A stretch of 64,000 bases of DNA from Gadus chalcogrammus (Eukaryota; Chordata; Actinopteri; Gadiformes; Gadidae): assembly GCF_026213295.1 (NCBI RefSeq), contig NC_079432.1:16577398-16641397 (forward strand). The letters run 5' to 3'. Every line of letters starts with the position of its first letter. Position 1 is the first letter of the stretch. This document shows positions 26,014 to 35,641 of the stretch, piece by piece. Under the pieces are notes generated by a model. The model was not told the DNA's origin, did not search any database, and was given only the letters and a program-made list of their open reading frames with translations. The translations under genes and the position numbers were made by a program.

Positions 26014-26185
26014 ACAGCAATCACCTCCCCTGCCGCAGCAATACTGAGGCCAGTGGTGGTCTCCACCTCGATGCCCACTGGCGTGGGGCAGATCTTGCCG
26101 GGGTTCTCGTTGCGCAGCGACGTGAGGATCTCCCAGTCCCCCGTTCCAGACGGGTTGTCCCGGTCAAACCACTCTGTCCAGCACC
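26014..26185 (-). CDS. WxxW-domain gene, exon encoding first half of WxxW domain 1
   Basis: 172 bp. The acceptor (minus CTGCTCTGCATCAG) and donor (GCTGT|GTAAGT) are good consensus sites. Two bases complete an incoming codon, then the frame reads CWTEWFDRDNPSGTGDWEIL followed by TSLRNENPGKICPTPVGIEV. The C-W-T-E-W start and GTGDWE block identify a Mucin2_WxxW domain, as in mucin CysD modules and CILP. The exon ends in phase 2 and joins without error to 24972-25081. The gene is therefore exon-spliced on the minus strand, with order 26185 to 24230. An upstream exon ending in phase 1 is required; a weak candidate is noted at 26759-26817. The protein is probably secreted. Confidence 0.9.
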
Positions 26186-26294
26186 CTGATGCAGAGCAGA
26201 GGGGGTCAACGCGTGTTAAAAGTAAAAGAATTCCCAAATCATATCAGGCCACATCTGCATGTACATGCATGGTATGATGATATAGCAACAGTAA

Positions 26295-26679
26295 CCCTGC
26301 GTTCACACCAAAAGATGCATTTGCTGCCCGAACGCGTTGCTGCCGAAGTTTTGACGCGACGCAAATCAAGTTTTGCGGCGCGTAAAAAGTTTTGCAGCGC
26401 GTCAAAGGTTTTGCGGCGCGTCAAAAGTTGAAATATTTCAACTCGAGCAGCATTTGACGCGCCGCAAAATACGTGAACGCACCCTCCGCCCGTGCCCGGC
26501 AGCGGGCACGGGCATGCCACGCCGCAAATCAGATTTTGACGCGCCGCAAATCAAGTTTTGCTGCCCGTTTTCTCGGCAGCGAATGCTGCGGCAGCAAAGC
26601 AGCAACGCGTCTCTACATTCACTTTGAATGGGATCACGACGCGCGTCAACTTTTTGCATCTTTTGGTGTGAACGCAGGG
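26295..26679. mobile_element. 385-bp MITE with TAA target duplication (Harbinger type)
   Basis: The left end CCCTGCGTTCACACCAAAAG and its inverted partner at the right end are exact for about 25 bp. The trinucleotide TAA flanks both sides (26292-26294, 26680-26682). A 3-bp TAA duplication is the PIF/Harbinger signature. The interior is built from GACGCGCCGCAAA-like repeats in both orientations and codes for nothing. It lies in or upstream of the WxxW gene's first intron. Confidence 0.9.
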
Positions 26680-26694
26680 TAATAATAGCAACAT

Positions 26695-26762
26695 TATGTT
26701 CGCATTCTTTTTTGCTACATTTGTAAATTCTAATCTCAACCGACATTGACGAGACTTACTTA
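26695..26762. repeat. Local direct repeat, unit 1 (partner 28730-28797)
   Basis: About 65 bp shared with 28730-28797, core TTGTAAATTCTAATCTCAAC through GACGAGACTTACTT, 2.03 kb apart in direct orientation. On the minus strand each unit ends in a strong 5' splice donor, GTAAGTCTCG. Confidence 0.85.
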
Positions 26763-26817
26763 CAGGGAAACCACTTTTAAAAACCACTAATCCACACAGT
26801 TTTACAAAAATGGTGTG
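26759..26817 (-). CDS. Weak candidate first coding exon of the WxxW gene
   Basis: A minus-strand ATG frame of 20 codons (MHTIFVKLCGLVVFKSGFPV) plus one base ends at donor GTAA|GTAAGT. It leaves phase 1, exactly what the exon at 26014-26185 needs. The leader is only mildly hydrophobic and short for a signal peptide, and no convincing upstream acceptor precedes the ATG. Phase agreement has a one-in-three chance of being accidental. Confidence 0.2.
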
Positions 26818-27121
26818 CATTATAACAAAAACATGAATAAAACATTAGATCTCCCCTCACCATGTTGTGCTTAATAAATAAATTCGATTTTATTTGATTA
26901 GCATTTTACAGACAGATACAATGGATAGGACGGTTAGTTAGGTCCACCACCGTTGCTTCTCTCTCCATAAAAGGCTAAAGTCAGTGTTTAATGACGTTGA
27001 TGTACCTTTGACCATTTCCTATTGAGGTCTTCAACAGGGGGTCCGCAGAGGTATTGCAGGGGGGGTCGCAAAAATTTTGATTGATTAGAAAAAAAGATTA
27101 TATTCCTTTAAATGCACACAC

Positions 27122-27610
27122 TAGCCGCGTTTACATGGACACTTTTGACCCGATTTCTAATCGTAATAGATCGATTCCTATCATGCGATCCGAATGTACT
27201 ATATATATGGCATTTACAAAAGTGGTAAGCATACGTTCATATGTCTCTCGTGCACACGCACACCTGACACATCTGGATTGGCTGCAACATTTTTATGCAT
27301 TTGATTTTAATGAAAGCCCAGCAGGAGAGAGCTTTTCTCTGCCTGCTCAATTAAGAAGGACAGCACAGCAACGTCAGTTTCTAGTCCGGTCTTTATATCT
27401 ACCCCCTCCTCCGACGCAAAGGATACGTATTTGGATGAGAGTGCGCAGCCAAGACTGTTCGGAGAGAGAGAGAGTGCTGTTATGCGAGGTATACTGTACA
27501 GAACGCCGGTCTTTATCAGGAAAATAAGCGATCAGCAGAAAAATTGTTTGCCAAAGACGTTGACGTCGCTTAGCAACCGGACACGCTGGGGTTGATAAGT
27601 TACCGGACTA
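27122..27610 (+). mobile_element. Harbinger-derived remnant, unit 1
   Basis: Starts at TAGCCGCGTTTACATGGACA. It holds a plus-strand frame ending in RIRIWMRVRSQDCSERERVL. This resembles the short basic Trp-rich start of HARBI1-type nucleases (usual pattern RRWW.R.R...WW..VV). The same order of blocks recurs in the next unit at 27801. No matching right inverted terminus was found, so it is probably truncated. Confidence 0.6.
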
Positions 27611-27800
27611 CTTGCGAAGTGAAGAAAGACACTAACAGGCATCAATAATTTTCGTTTCCACATTTATGTTTTCATAATGTCCATTTGAATAGCTTTTATG
27701 CATGATTAAATGCAATTGACAGACATTGTTGACCTTGGCAGGTATCGGTTCATTATGTTATGGTATGTTAATGAATGGCAGTGGCATGGCCACCCTACTA

Positions 27801-28390
27801 GCCGCGTTTACATGGCACATCTGATCCGCATAGATTTCTATGCGGCATAGATCTGTTCCTAAAATGTGTTCCGAATGTACTGTATACATGGCAGTAACAA
27901 ACTAACAAAAGTGTCCGTTATGTCTCTCGCGCACACCTGACACATCTCTGGACCGGCGGCGGCATAATGGATGTCTTATATCACTATCGGGGATTTTAAA
28001 TTTGATTTTAATGAAAGCACAGCAGGAGAGAGCTTTTCTCTGCCTGCTCCTTCAATTAAGAAGGAGGAGGACAGCGCAGCAACGTAAATTTCTCGTCAGA
28101 TCTTTATATTTATGCCTACCCTAAGCTCCGCCGCAAACAAGAGGAATTTGGATGCGAGTCCGCAGCCAAGACTGGTGGGAGAGAGTGGTCTTACGGGAAT
28201 TCAGTGACCAGGAATCCTCGAAGGTCCAATTGCGAACTACTGCAGCTGCCATCTCTCAGTATTTTAACGTTCAGCCTGCAAAAGTACTAGTAGTAGCATA
28301 CTCATTTACAGTTATCTCGGACGCGCGCGGACACTAAGCAAACACGTCATTAATAAACACCCATGTCCCGTCGCTTAGCAACCGCTGGGA
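27801..28390 (+). mobile_element. Harbinger-derived remnant, unit 2
   Basis: A second diverged copy starting TAGCCGCGTTTACATGGCAC. It shares the AGCAGGAGAGAGCTTTTCTC block and a frame with MRVRSQDWWERVVLREFSDQ, which keeps the WW..VVL pattern of a HARBI1-like transposase N-terminus better than unit 1. Both units end near GTCGCTTAGCAACCG. Head-to-tail arrangement at ~680 bp. Confidence 0.62.
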
Positions 28391-28729
28391 AACGTTGAAG
28401 ACATCCAGTTTGTAAAAAACTGTTTAGAATTAACGCTTGTTGTCAAGAAATCGAGAACCAGCGAGTGAAGCTCTTATTCCCGCTCTCCTTGCTTGACCGC
28501 GATCTAGCATCTAGGATTGATTGCTCTTCCTTGGGTCCCCGGATGTTAACACTGAATTTCATGCATTGAATTTCGCAGGTGACTTTGGCATGTTGAATTT
28601 GGGGACGTTGAAATAATTAAGTTTTATTTTTTAACGTTGAATATTTATATATATTATGTATTCAGTAATTTAAATTCACTGGCTTTATATTTTCAAAATC
28701 CGATGACACAGATTTACTTCCATAAAGCA

Positions 28730-28797
28730 TTATGTTCAAATTTTTTTTTACTACATTTGTAAATTCTAATCTCAACCAACATTGACGAGACTTACTT
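28730..28797. repeat. Local direct repeat, unit 2 (partner 26695-26762)
   Basis: See unit 1. On the minus strand the unit is preceded by TTTATTTTTCAG, a good acceptor, leaving a 48-base exon-like stretch before donor GTAAGTCTCG. That stretch has no ATG. Confidence 0.8.
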
Positions 28798-29507
28798 GTG
28801 TTTACAGAAGGCCGACTTTGCTCGGATATATCCTGAGTACTTACTGAAAAATAAACAGGAAAACAACTTTCAGTACAGATTTGTCAAGAAGATAAGCATA
28901 TTTAAGATAAAATAATGATACCGATGCCAAATTACTAATATGGCGAATTTACCGGTCATCAAACCAGCCATAATGAAAATGGGGATCTGTTAGATAAAAT
29001 GAAACATACATATTATAAACATCCGTTATGCTACATAGATATTTAATGACTCTTGAAGTAATAAAGTCTAACAATGGAGGGTGAACAGTACCAACTGGAA
29101 CATGGCTGCAGATTATCTTGCTCTTCTAATACCTAAGGAGAAATCACATTTATTGCATAGAAAAAATAATCTCAAGGGTTTTATCGTGCACTTCTGATAA
29201 ATAGCATATAAATACATAAAATGTAAGCAAACAAAGAACAATCTCTGATATATCTAAGAATAGAGATAAATCACACAGATCCGGACCTGGATCTAACTGA
29301 TATATATGTGGTATATCTAAGAATAAATCAGATATTGTAGCATCATCATTTCTAACCTACTTTCTACAACTCATAGTTTCAATGAGCTTACTTGACAATA
29401 GCACTAGCTTGACATAAATACCATCACAAAGAACATTTTTCAAGGTTTCTATTACACCTATTCTGTCCTTATCGACATAACAAGGGGTCAAAACATGAGA
29501 CACTCAC
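28798..29507. other. Unassigned AT-rich sequence, putative intron 1
   Basis: AT-rich and without exon or repeat boundaries I can support; includes runs of GATATATCTAAGAATA-like imperfect repeats near 29250-29330. Confidence 0.35.
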
Positions 29508-29600
29508 CAAAGAGGCTTTAGACAGTCCGGTTCTAGCTGTGCTTAACAGTGCAGAACCTCTCTGGCAGAATGGCAGAAAGTCTTGGTTTATATAGGTTTC
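29508..29600 (-). promoter_or_regulatory. Candidate promoter and noncoding exon 1 (minus strand)
   Basis: A minus-strand TATA-like box CCTATATAAACC lies at about 29585-29596. An ATG-less stretch follows and ends at a strong donor, CTTTG|GTGAGTG, at 29508. Spacing fits transcription starting near 29563 with a ~55-base 5' UTR exon. It is on the same strand as, and 3.3 kb upstream of, the first recognised WxxW exon. The assignment to that gene is inferred. Confidence 0.45.
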
Positions 29601-29663
29601 ATATTTCCTGAAGGAAAACGCATGACACCGATTTGGCAAATGCCCACAGCCAATGGCATTTGA

Positions 29664-30307
29664 CCACTGTGATGGAAAATCTACATGTTACGTTCAGGTT
29701 CTTCTAAAATGTAAATCTTAGTGTTTCGTGTGATGTAATCTGTTTCACATTCCATTCTTGGAATCTTGCTATTCTGCAGGGTCGTCTAAAATGTAATTCT
29801 TAGTGTTTCATGTGATGTCATCTGGTTTCACATTCCGTTTCCGCGTTGTATGTAGTTTGGTTTGGGCCTGTTTTACCCCTGGGGAGCGTAGAGAAGCAAA
29901 GGGTGATAAGGAACAGCCTCAACCACCTTCTTAACCTCTGAAGAAACTTCAATCAATAGATTAACATATGGTTAACAAGGGCTTTTGTTTTATTGGAGGC
30001 CAACTGCCCTCAAGGATCCGATCTAAGTGTATAAAAGCTCCTGACTTTAGCTTCTCAGTGGACTTCTCCCCAGCGTACCTTGAGTATGAAGTAACACGCA
30101 AAGAGAAGCTCCCATCTGAGGCCTCAGATTATTGTAATGTTTGCCTGTTGTGTTGTTTGTTGATGCATGTTGTGATGTATCTTTGTTTGTACTTTTATTA
30201 CAAATATATATAACCAGCAATTGCCTGCAAGTATTGTGTGCTTTTTGCATCTAAATATCTCATCTGCTTAGACGCAATATCTGATAGAGAAATTGCCACG
30301 ACACCAC
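29664..30307 (+). mobile_element. ERV-like solo LTR with CCAC target duplication
   Basis: The 636-bp element at 29668-30303 starts TGTGATGG and ends CCACGACA, giving TG...CA ends that are inverted at 6 of 8 positions. CCAC flanks both sides (29664-29667 and 30304-30307). A plus-orientation TATA box (TGTATAAAAG, about 30029-30038) fits a U3/R boundary. Upstream, a ~76-bp block with TAAAATGTAA and GTGTGATGT is tandemly duplicated (about 29705-29840), like LTR enhancer repeats. No internal genes remain. Confidence 0.75.
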
Positions 30308-30841
30308 CCCCAAATTCAAACTATTACAGTTCACCCATTTTTAACAAAGGTGGTTGATGGATACAGTCAACTTGGACATTAATCAAAGTGAATAGTTAGA
30401 TGATTGGATAAATCACATCAAACTCTATATGATCTAATTCATGATATATGCATTTACAAAGAATATATATATATATGTAATATATTTGTAATTCAAGCTA
30501 CCAAGGGAAGACCTTTCCTAATCTTTGGGACAGAATAGGAGGATGTGTTTTTGTGGTGCACAACAGAACAGTTGATATGTTTGCATTGCTTCCGCCCAAA
30601 GGTACCTTTCATAAGTCTATTCAATCTGATTCCCGCCCTAGTGGTGTAGTGTTACTTAGAATATAGAATATGTATACAATGGTTGACCTGGTTGGTGCCT
30701 GGTATCTGGTATCTTGCATTCATTTGTGCTGGCTAACCTGCCTGCAACAGGACATACATTTTTTTCCTGGGATTCAGGGTGTTGTTTTGGGTCTTTGGTG
30801 CTCCCAAACGCATACAAACTTTGAAAAAGCGGCAGTCCGGA
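30308..30841. other. Unassigned sequence containing an inverted-repeat partner
   Basis: Holds the 30415-30497 partner of the inverted repeat at 24384-24445 and a short (AT)n. No gene recognised. Confidence 0.45.
30415..30497. repeat. Inverted-repeat partner of 24384-24445
   Basis: Contains TAATTCATGATATATGCATT, the reverse complement of the copy near 24400, with flanking similarity extending to CAAACTNTATANGAT. About 6 kb separates the two, enclosing the WxxW gene exons. Confidence 0.85.
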
Positions 30842-30997
30842 GGAGGAGAAAGGGATTATACTCCCGGAGCTGAGCTGCCGGACTGCCGCCGAGCTCCCCC
30901 CGCCGGAGCTGCCGGACTGCCGCCCTGCTGCTCCAGCGGGGGGAGCTCGGCGGCAGTCCGGCAGCGCAGCTCCGGGAGTACAATCCCTTTCTCCTCC
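30842..30997. repeat. GC-rich near-perfect hairpin, 60-bp arms
   Basis: Arms 30842-30901 and 30938-30997 are reverse complements with only two mismatches in 60, around a 36-bp spacer. The block GAGCTGCCGGACTGCCGCC occurs in the left arm and again in the spacer, and inverted in the right arm. A single strand would fold into a very stable stem. No target duplication is visible, so its origin (foldback element, inverted duplication or structured RNA) is open. Confidence 0.93.
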
Positions 30998-32534
30998 ATG
31001 TCGCGGTTCAATATGGCCTTTACCCAATTCTTCTCAACCATGGCCGAGATAACCCCCAATACGATTCTTTACTTGTTGTGGAAGTACCTGAGACGTCAGA
31101 CGCATGATTCATAATATCTTTCGAGGCGCACATAGCTTTCGGCTGTGATATTAGATATAATATTATATAAATATTATTAGTATTATTATATTATATGATA
31201 TTATATAGATATAGAGCTACAGGAGTCCAAAAACGGCAACAATCACTTCTTCTCCATGCTGTGGTACACTATGACAGCTCATTGGTCACTATTCAGCAGC
31301 TCATTTGCATTACAGACCCCAGAAACAGAGCATTTTGAAGGGACTGAAAGAGAGGAATTGCTGTAGGCAACATTATTGTTCCTAAAAGCTATTTCCAACC
31401 AACAGTTTCAAAAACATGTTTCTGGAACTAATAAACTATGTTTACATGTTGGGCAAACACCATAATATGTCTCCTTTAATCAAAAGGAAAAAGGGTCATG
31501 ACATCAATAACAAAAACTGACAAGGGAACCAAGGGATTGATCTGTGTATGTGGGGTGAGACTAAATGGATTGGAAAAGTCTCTAGAAATCTGGTGGACTG
31601 GGGAGAACGAACACTTAACAACATAAAGACAAATTCAGAAAATGACAAACATATGGCTGGCCATCTTGGAGTCAACAGTAAAATATTTCCAGTATTTGTT
31701 GGTCAATAAATTCCAGATCAGTCTTGTTCTGGAATTGAGCAATCGATCCCAGCAGCCCCTGTGTTTGAACCACCGAGTGTACCATAGCATCCGTGGTGTA
31801 ACTCATTGGTTTACACATGGACATTATGAGCCTGTGGATTTCACGTTATTGGCCTTGACATATTTTGTTCCATCTTTAATATATTTTTCATTTAATAAAA
31901 CTTTCAAACAGGACTTCTCAAAATAAATAATATTGAGAGGGACTAGCACCTCAGATATTCACAGAATGAGGACAAATGCGTTTGCTTTGTATTTTGAGAT
32001 TTTACATTTCCCCCTTGATTTAGGGTCTGGTTTGCATCCAATCACTGAGAGTAATTAATCTGGAGTTCGGATAAATTGACACTGTTTGCCGGTTACAGGG
32101 TTAAACTAAAGGGGCTTGCTTTCACACCAAAAGAGAAGTGAATGTTCTACTTGGGTTTCTCCTGTGAGGTTGCCCCCTGCAAACCGCAAACCTTTCTCGT
32201 GCGAGTGATTCAGTTTCAAGCAAATTCGCTGGAAAGTTCTAATATTTCAACGCAAGCGTAAGACCACGCACCACCACATGCTTGTTTTTTGTTGTGTAGT
32301 TTACATGTAAAATTGTTGGACTCTGTTGAATTAACTCTGCACATACTCTTCAAATACTGTAGATAATACTGTTATTTTCAGTATGCGTTGCATAAACCTT
32401 GGCATCCGTGATGATGAACAGAGGCCGAGGCCCTGGAGAAATCGGTGATGACATAATCTCACTATTTCAGCACATTTTATTTTTCCACTAAAATATAATC
32501 AAATAGTCTTTAAATTAACTTAGAACAGCAATCC
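30998..32534. other. Unassigned sequence with one probable dispersed repeat
   Basis: About 31205-31480 (GAGCTACAGGAGTCC through AATATGTCTCCTTTAA) looks like a common fish dispersed repeat but I cannot name its family. The rest has no recognised content apart from an AT-rich patch at 31150-31205. Confidence 0.4.
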
Positions 32535-33420
32535 AACCACTTATTCAAGATTCAAGATTCTTTATTTGTCGCATGCATAGTTATACGTGTACAACAAGCA
32601 GTGAAATGTAATCCTGAGTTCGCTCCAAGACTGCGCTGACACTCAATTTGATACATAAATTTAAAAGACATATAATCCTAAACAGGTTTCAAAATACATA
32701 ATGATCAGAACATAGTCCAACAACGCCTAGACTCCTAAAAGTGCTTGCTTAAAGTATAGGGCCGAAAGTGCTGGGTGCAATGAACAGTTTGAATTTAAAA
32801 GAGTTTTCTGATTTAAAAGCCTAATGGTTTGTGGATAAAAACGTATCTTAAGTCTCTCTGTTCATGCCATGATGCTCCTGTAGCGTTTGCCTGATTTCAG
32901 AGGCTGGAATAGGCTGTTGCCAGGGTGGGAAGAGTCCTTGATGATCCTAGCCACCCAAATTCAACATCTTTTACTATAGAGGTCGAGCAGAGATGGGAAA
33001 TCTGATCTTTCAGCTGCTCGGATTACTCTCTGGAGGGCTTTCCGGTCTATTCATGGCTGTTCCCATACAACAACGCTATACACTTTGTCAGTATGCGTTC
33101 CACTTTGGCAGAGTAGAAGGAGCGCTGGATGGCTGGGGAAGCTCCAAACTTCCTCAGCTGCCGGAGATGGAAAAGGCGCTGGTTTGACTTTCTGGCCGTG
33201 GTCTGGATGTGGAATGGAAGGTCATCTGATATGGTGACTCCTAGATATTTAAAACAGCTCACCCTATCCACTGGAGCCCCATTGATGTTAAGGGGGATGT
33301 AGGAATGCTGACCCCTCCTGGTGATGGTATTTAGGCTGTGACTGGCTGTGCAGTCATACGTCTATAGGGAGTTCAACAGGGGGCTGAGCACACACCCTTG
33401 TGGGGCACCAGTGTTAAGAG
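32535..33420 (-). pseudogene. Rex/L2-like LINE remnant, RT core deleted
   Basis: Minus strand. The 3' tail at the left reads AATAAAGAATCTTGAATC. The frame at 33047-33271 gives DRVSCFKYLGVTISDDLPFH and then RKSNQRLFHLRQLRKFGASP, the post-palm part of Rex1/L2-type RT. Further upstream, nucleotides near 33330-33420 encode an NTGAPQGCVLSPLL-type block. The segment between, which should carry the catalytic FADD, is missing, so the element is internally deleted as well as 5'-truncated. Confidence 0.8.
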
Positions 33421-33602
33421 TTATGGGACTGGAAACATGACCGAGTCATGACTGAGTTGATCGAGATGGTCCTCATTGCACAGCCAACGTGTGGAGCTGA
33501 CCTAGTCCAGCATCTGCCACGGTTTAGCAGGGAGCTCGGACCTTGTAGTAGGAACGTCTTTTGAAGTCAAGCTATTGAGTTGACAAGCGTGACATGACCT
33601 CA

Positions 33603-35164
33603 CTAATTCTCTGCTTTATGATCAATTCCGGGCCACCACACTTTTGTTCTCAGTCTCGTTTTGACTACTCCTTGATGTCCTTCATGCGCTAACATCAGCG
33701 TCTGTTGTCGTGCTGCCTGAGAAAAGACGATCCGGGTACCTCTCAGCACTATTTTCCCAACAGTGGAGAGCTCGGTCTTGACGGTTTTGTAAGCCAGCTC
33801 ACATTTACTCCAGTCACCTGTCTCGATACCGCTCCGCACAGTAGCAAGAGTGTGGTCCTCTGCCGACAAATTATCCATTTGTCGTGGTGTGAAAGCATGG
33901 GGCAGTGCATGCTGAGCCACGTAGTAGACGTGATCCTCCATGGTGCCAATGTGTACGGACAGGTTTACTTTGAGGCGTGACAACGAATCAGCTGCATTCT
34001 GTGGGCCTGGCTTATACACTTCTTTGAAACGATAGGGTTGCAGCCACAGAGCCCACCTTTCAATTCTGGCTGGCGGTTTGGACTTTGGCGAGTAGATGGT
34101 TTCGAGTGGCTTGTGATCCGTCACCATCACAAACTCTTTCCCGTAGAGGAACACATGAAATTTCTCACATCCCCACACAATGGCAAGGGCTTCTCTTTCA
34201 GTCCGAGAGTAGCGACGCTCTACGTCAGATAAAGCTTGGCTTGCGTAATAGACAGGGTTTAGTGTCCCATCACTTTGCTTCTGGCTCAATATTTCACCTA
34301 ATCCCACTGGACTGGCATCCACAATCACATGTGTTTCTGCATCCTGGCTGAAATATGCCATGACATGTGAAGTGGCCAGCTGTTTCTTTAGTTCCACAAA
34401 TGCCATTTCCTGCTCTGACCCCCATGTCCATTTGCAGGGTTGCCTCATGAGCCTCCTCAGTGGTTCTGATGTCGTTGCTAGATTAGGAATGAACCTCCCA
34501 CAGTAGTTAACGAGCCCTAGGAAACTCCTCACCTCAGCCGCATTTGTTGGCCGACGTGTGTTCTTCCCTGCCTCATTCTTCGACTGAGCTGCTCCTATGT
34601 CATTTTTGGACAGTACATGACCCATAAATTCCAGCTGTGACATCCGGAACAGGCACTTTTTGCTGTTGACTGTCAGCTGTCTCTCTTGCAGTCGTTGCAG
34701 GACTTGGTGCAGTCTTTCATCATGCAGTTGAATGGTCTCAACAGAAACGATGATGTGATCTGATGTGTTGTCATCAGCCTCTTGTAATGCCACAACCCTG
34801 TGTGTGAGAGAAACGTGGTGAGCGACCTAGACTCAGGTGTCAGTTCCATCGGGTGGTATCCCCACTTCGAATCCAACTTTGAAAACACTGTGGCTCCCGT
34901 CATGTCCTCCAGTATTTCATCTTTGATGGGGATAGTGTGTCGTTCACGCACTATGGCTTAATTTGCTCTGCGCATGTCCACACACAGTCTTGGCTCTTTC
35001 TTCCCATGTACAACAACGAGCGGCGAAACCCATGGTGTTGGTCCGCTCACTCTCTCGATGACATCCATCTCCTCAAGTTGTTTGAGTTTGTCATCCACTT
35101 GTTTCCTTACACTGAAAGGTATTCGGCGAACAGGCTGGGCTACCAGCTTCACACTGCTGTCCAC
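33603..35164 (-). pseudogene. Gypsy pol: RT, RNase H and integrase zinc finger, broken
   Basis: The RT start (34958-35164) has RRIPFSVRKQVDDKLKQLEE and TPWVSPLVVV. A second frame (34673-34951) has GATVFSKLDSKWGYHPMELT. The long frame (33603-34793, 396 codons) begins at the palm, where the usual double-Asp catalytic box reads TSDHIIV, one Asp being replaced by His. It continues with FMGHVLS, FLGLVNYCGRFIPN, RNase H blocks (VIVDASPVGLG, TEREALAIVWGCEKF, VTDHKPLE), then the integrase H2C2 finger start LAHEGHQG. Frame changes and the substituted palm residue make it inactive. Confidence 0.92.
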
Positions 35165-35379
35165 ATTCTTTCAGTTTTACCAAGGCCATGAAAACAGTCA
35201 TTGTATTTCTCCTCCAAGTCAGCCGTGAAAACTGCGGTGTCTTTTGGTGGAATAGTATTCGCCGATACGAAGCAATCCCAACTGTACAGCAGTCTTTCTC
35301 CCCAGCACACAAATATGTGCACCTTTAATCACTTGGATTTTTGCATTGACAGTTTCAGTTTTTTCCATTTGCTTTAAAA

Positions 35380-35613
35380 TCAGCCACGAAAATCCCTTTC
35401 ACATTGGAACTTTGTCTCTGTCACGATATTACATGTAGCCCCTGAGACTATCAACATTACCACTGGCTGCTCAATCACCAGTACTGTTAGTGTTCCATCC
35501 TCAACACGATCAATCACTGTGAATACATAGTCATCTTCATTGTCACTGGATTGTCTGTGTGTTTCTGTGGTCGTTACACTGTTTATTTTATGTGTTTTCT
35601 TCGTTCTACACAT
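35380..35613 (-). pseudogene. Gypsy aspartic protease, catalytic residue lost
   Basis: The frame includes LIVSGATCNIV where retroviral-type aspartic proteases have an Asp-Ser/Thr-Gly triad. The Asp position holds Val (V-S-G-A-T), which would abolish catalysis. Just upstream, in the frame overlapping the gag end, is a second zinc knuckle (C-NN-C-DKEG-H-FAVM-C). It is displaced by one frame from the first. Confidence 0.85.
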
Positions 35614-35641
35614 TACAGCAAAATGTCCTTCTTTGTCACAG

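Noticed and set aside
27081..27527. 148-codon frame as a host gene
   Set aside because: Its end matches a HARBI1-like N-terminal motif and the whole block recurs at 27801-28390, so it is transposon-derived.
30656..31114. Overlapping frames rich in Gly/Ala/Ser/Arg on both strands
   Set aside because: They are produced by the palindromic GC-rich hairpin, which reads similarly on both strands.
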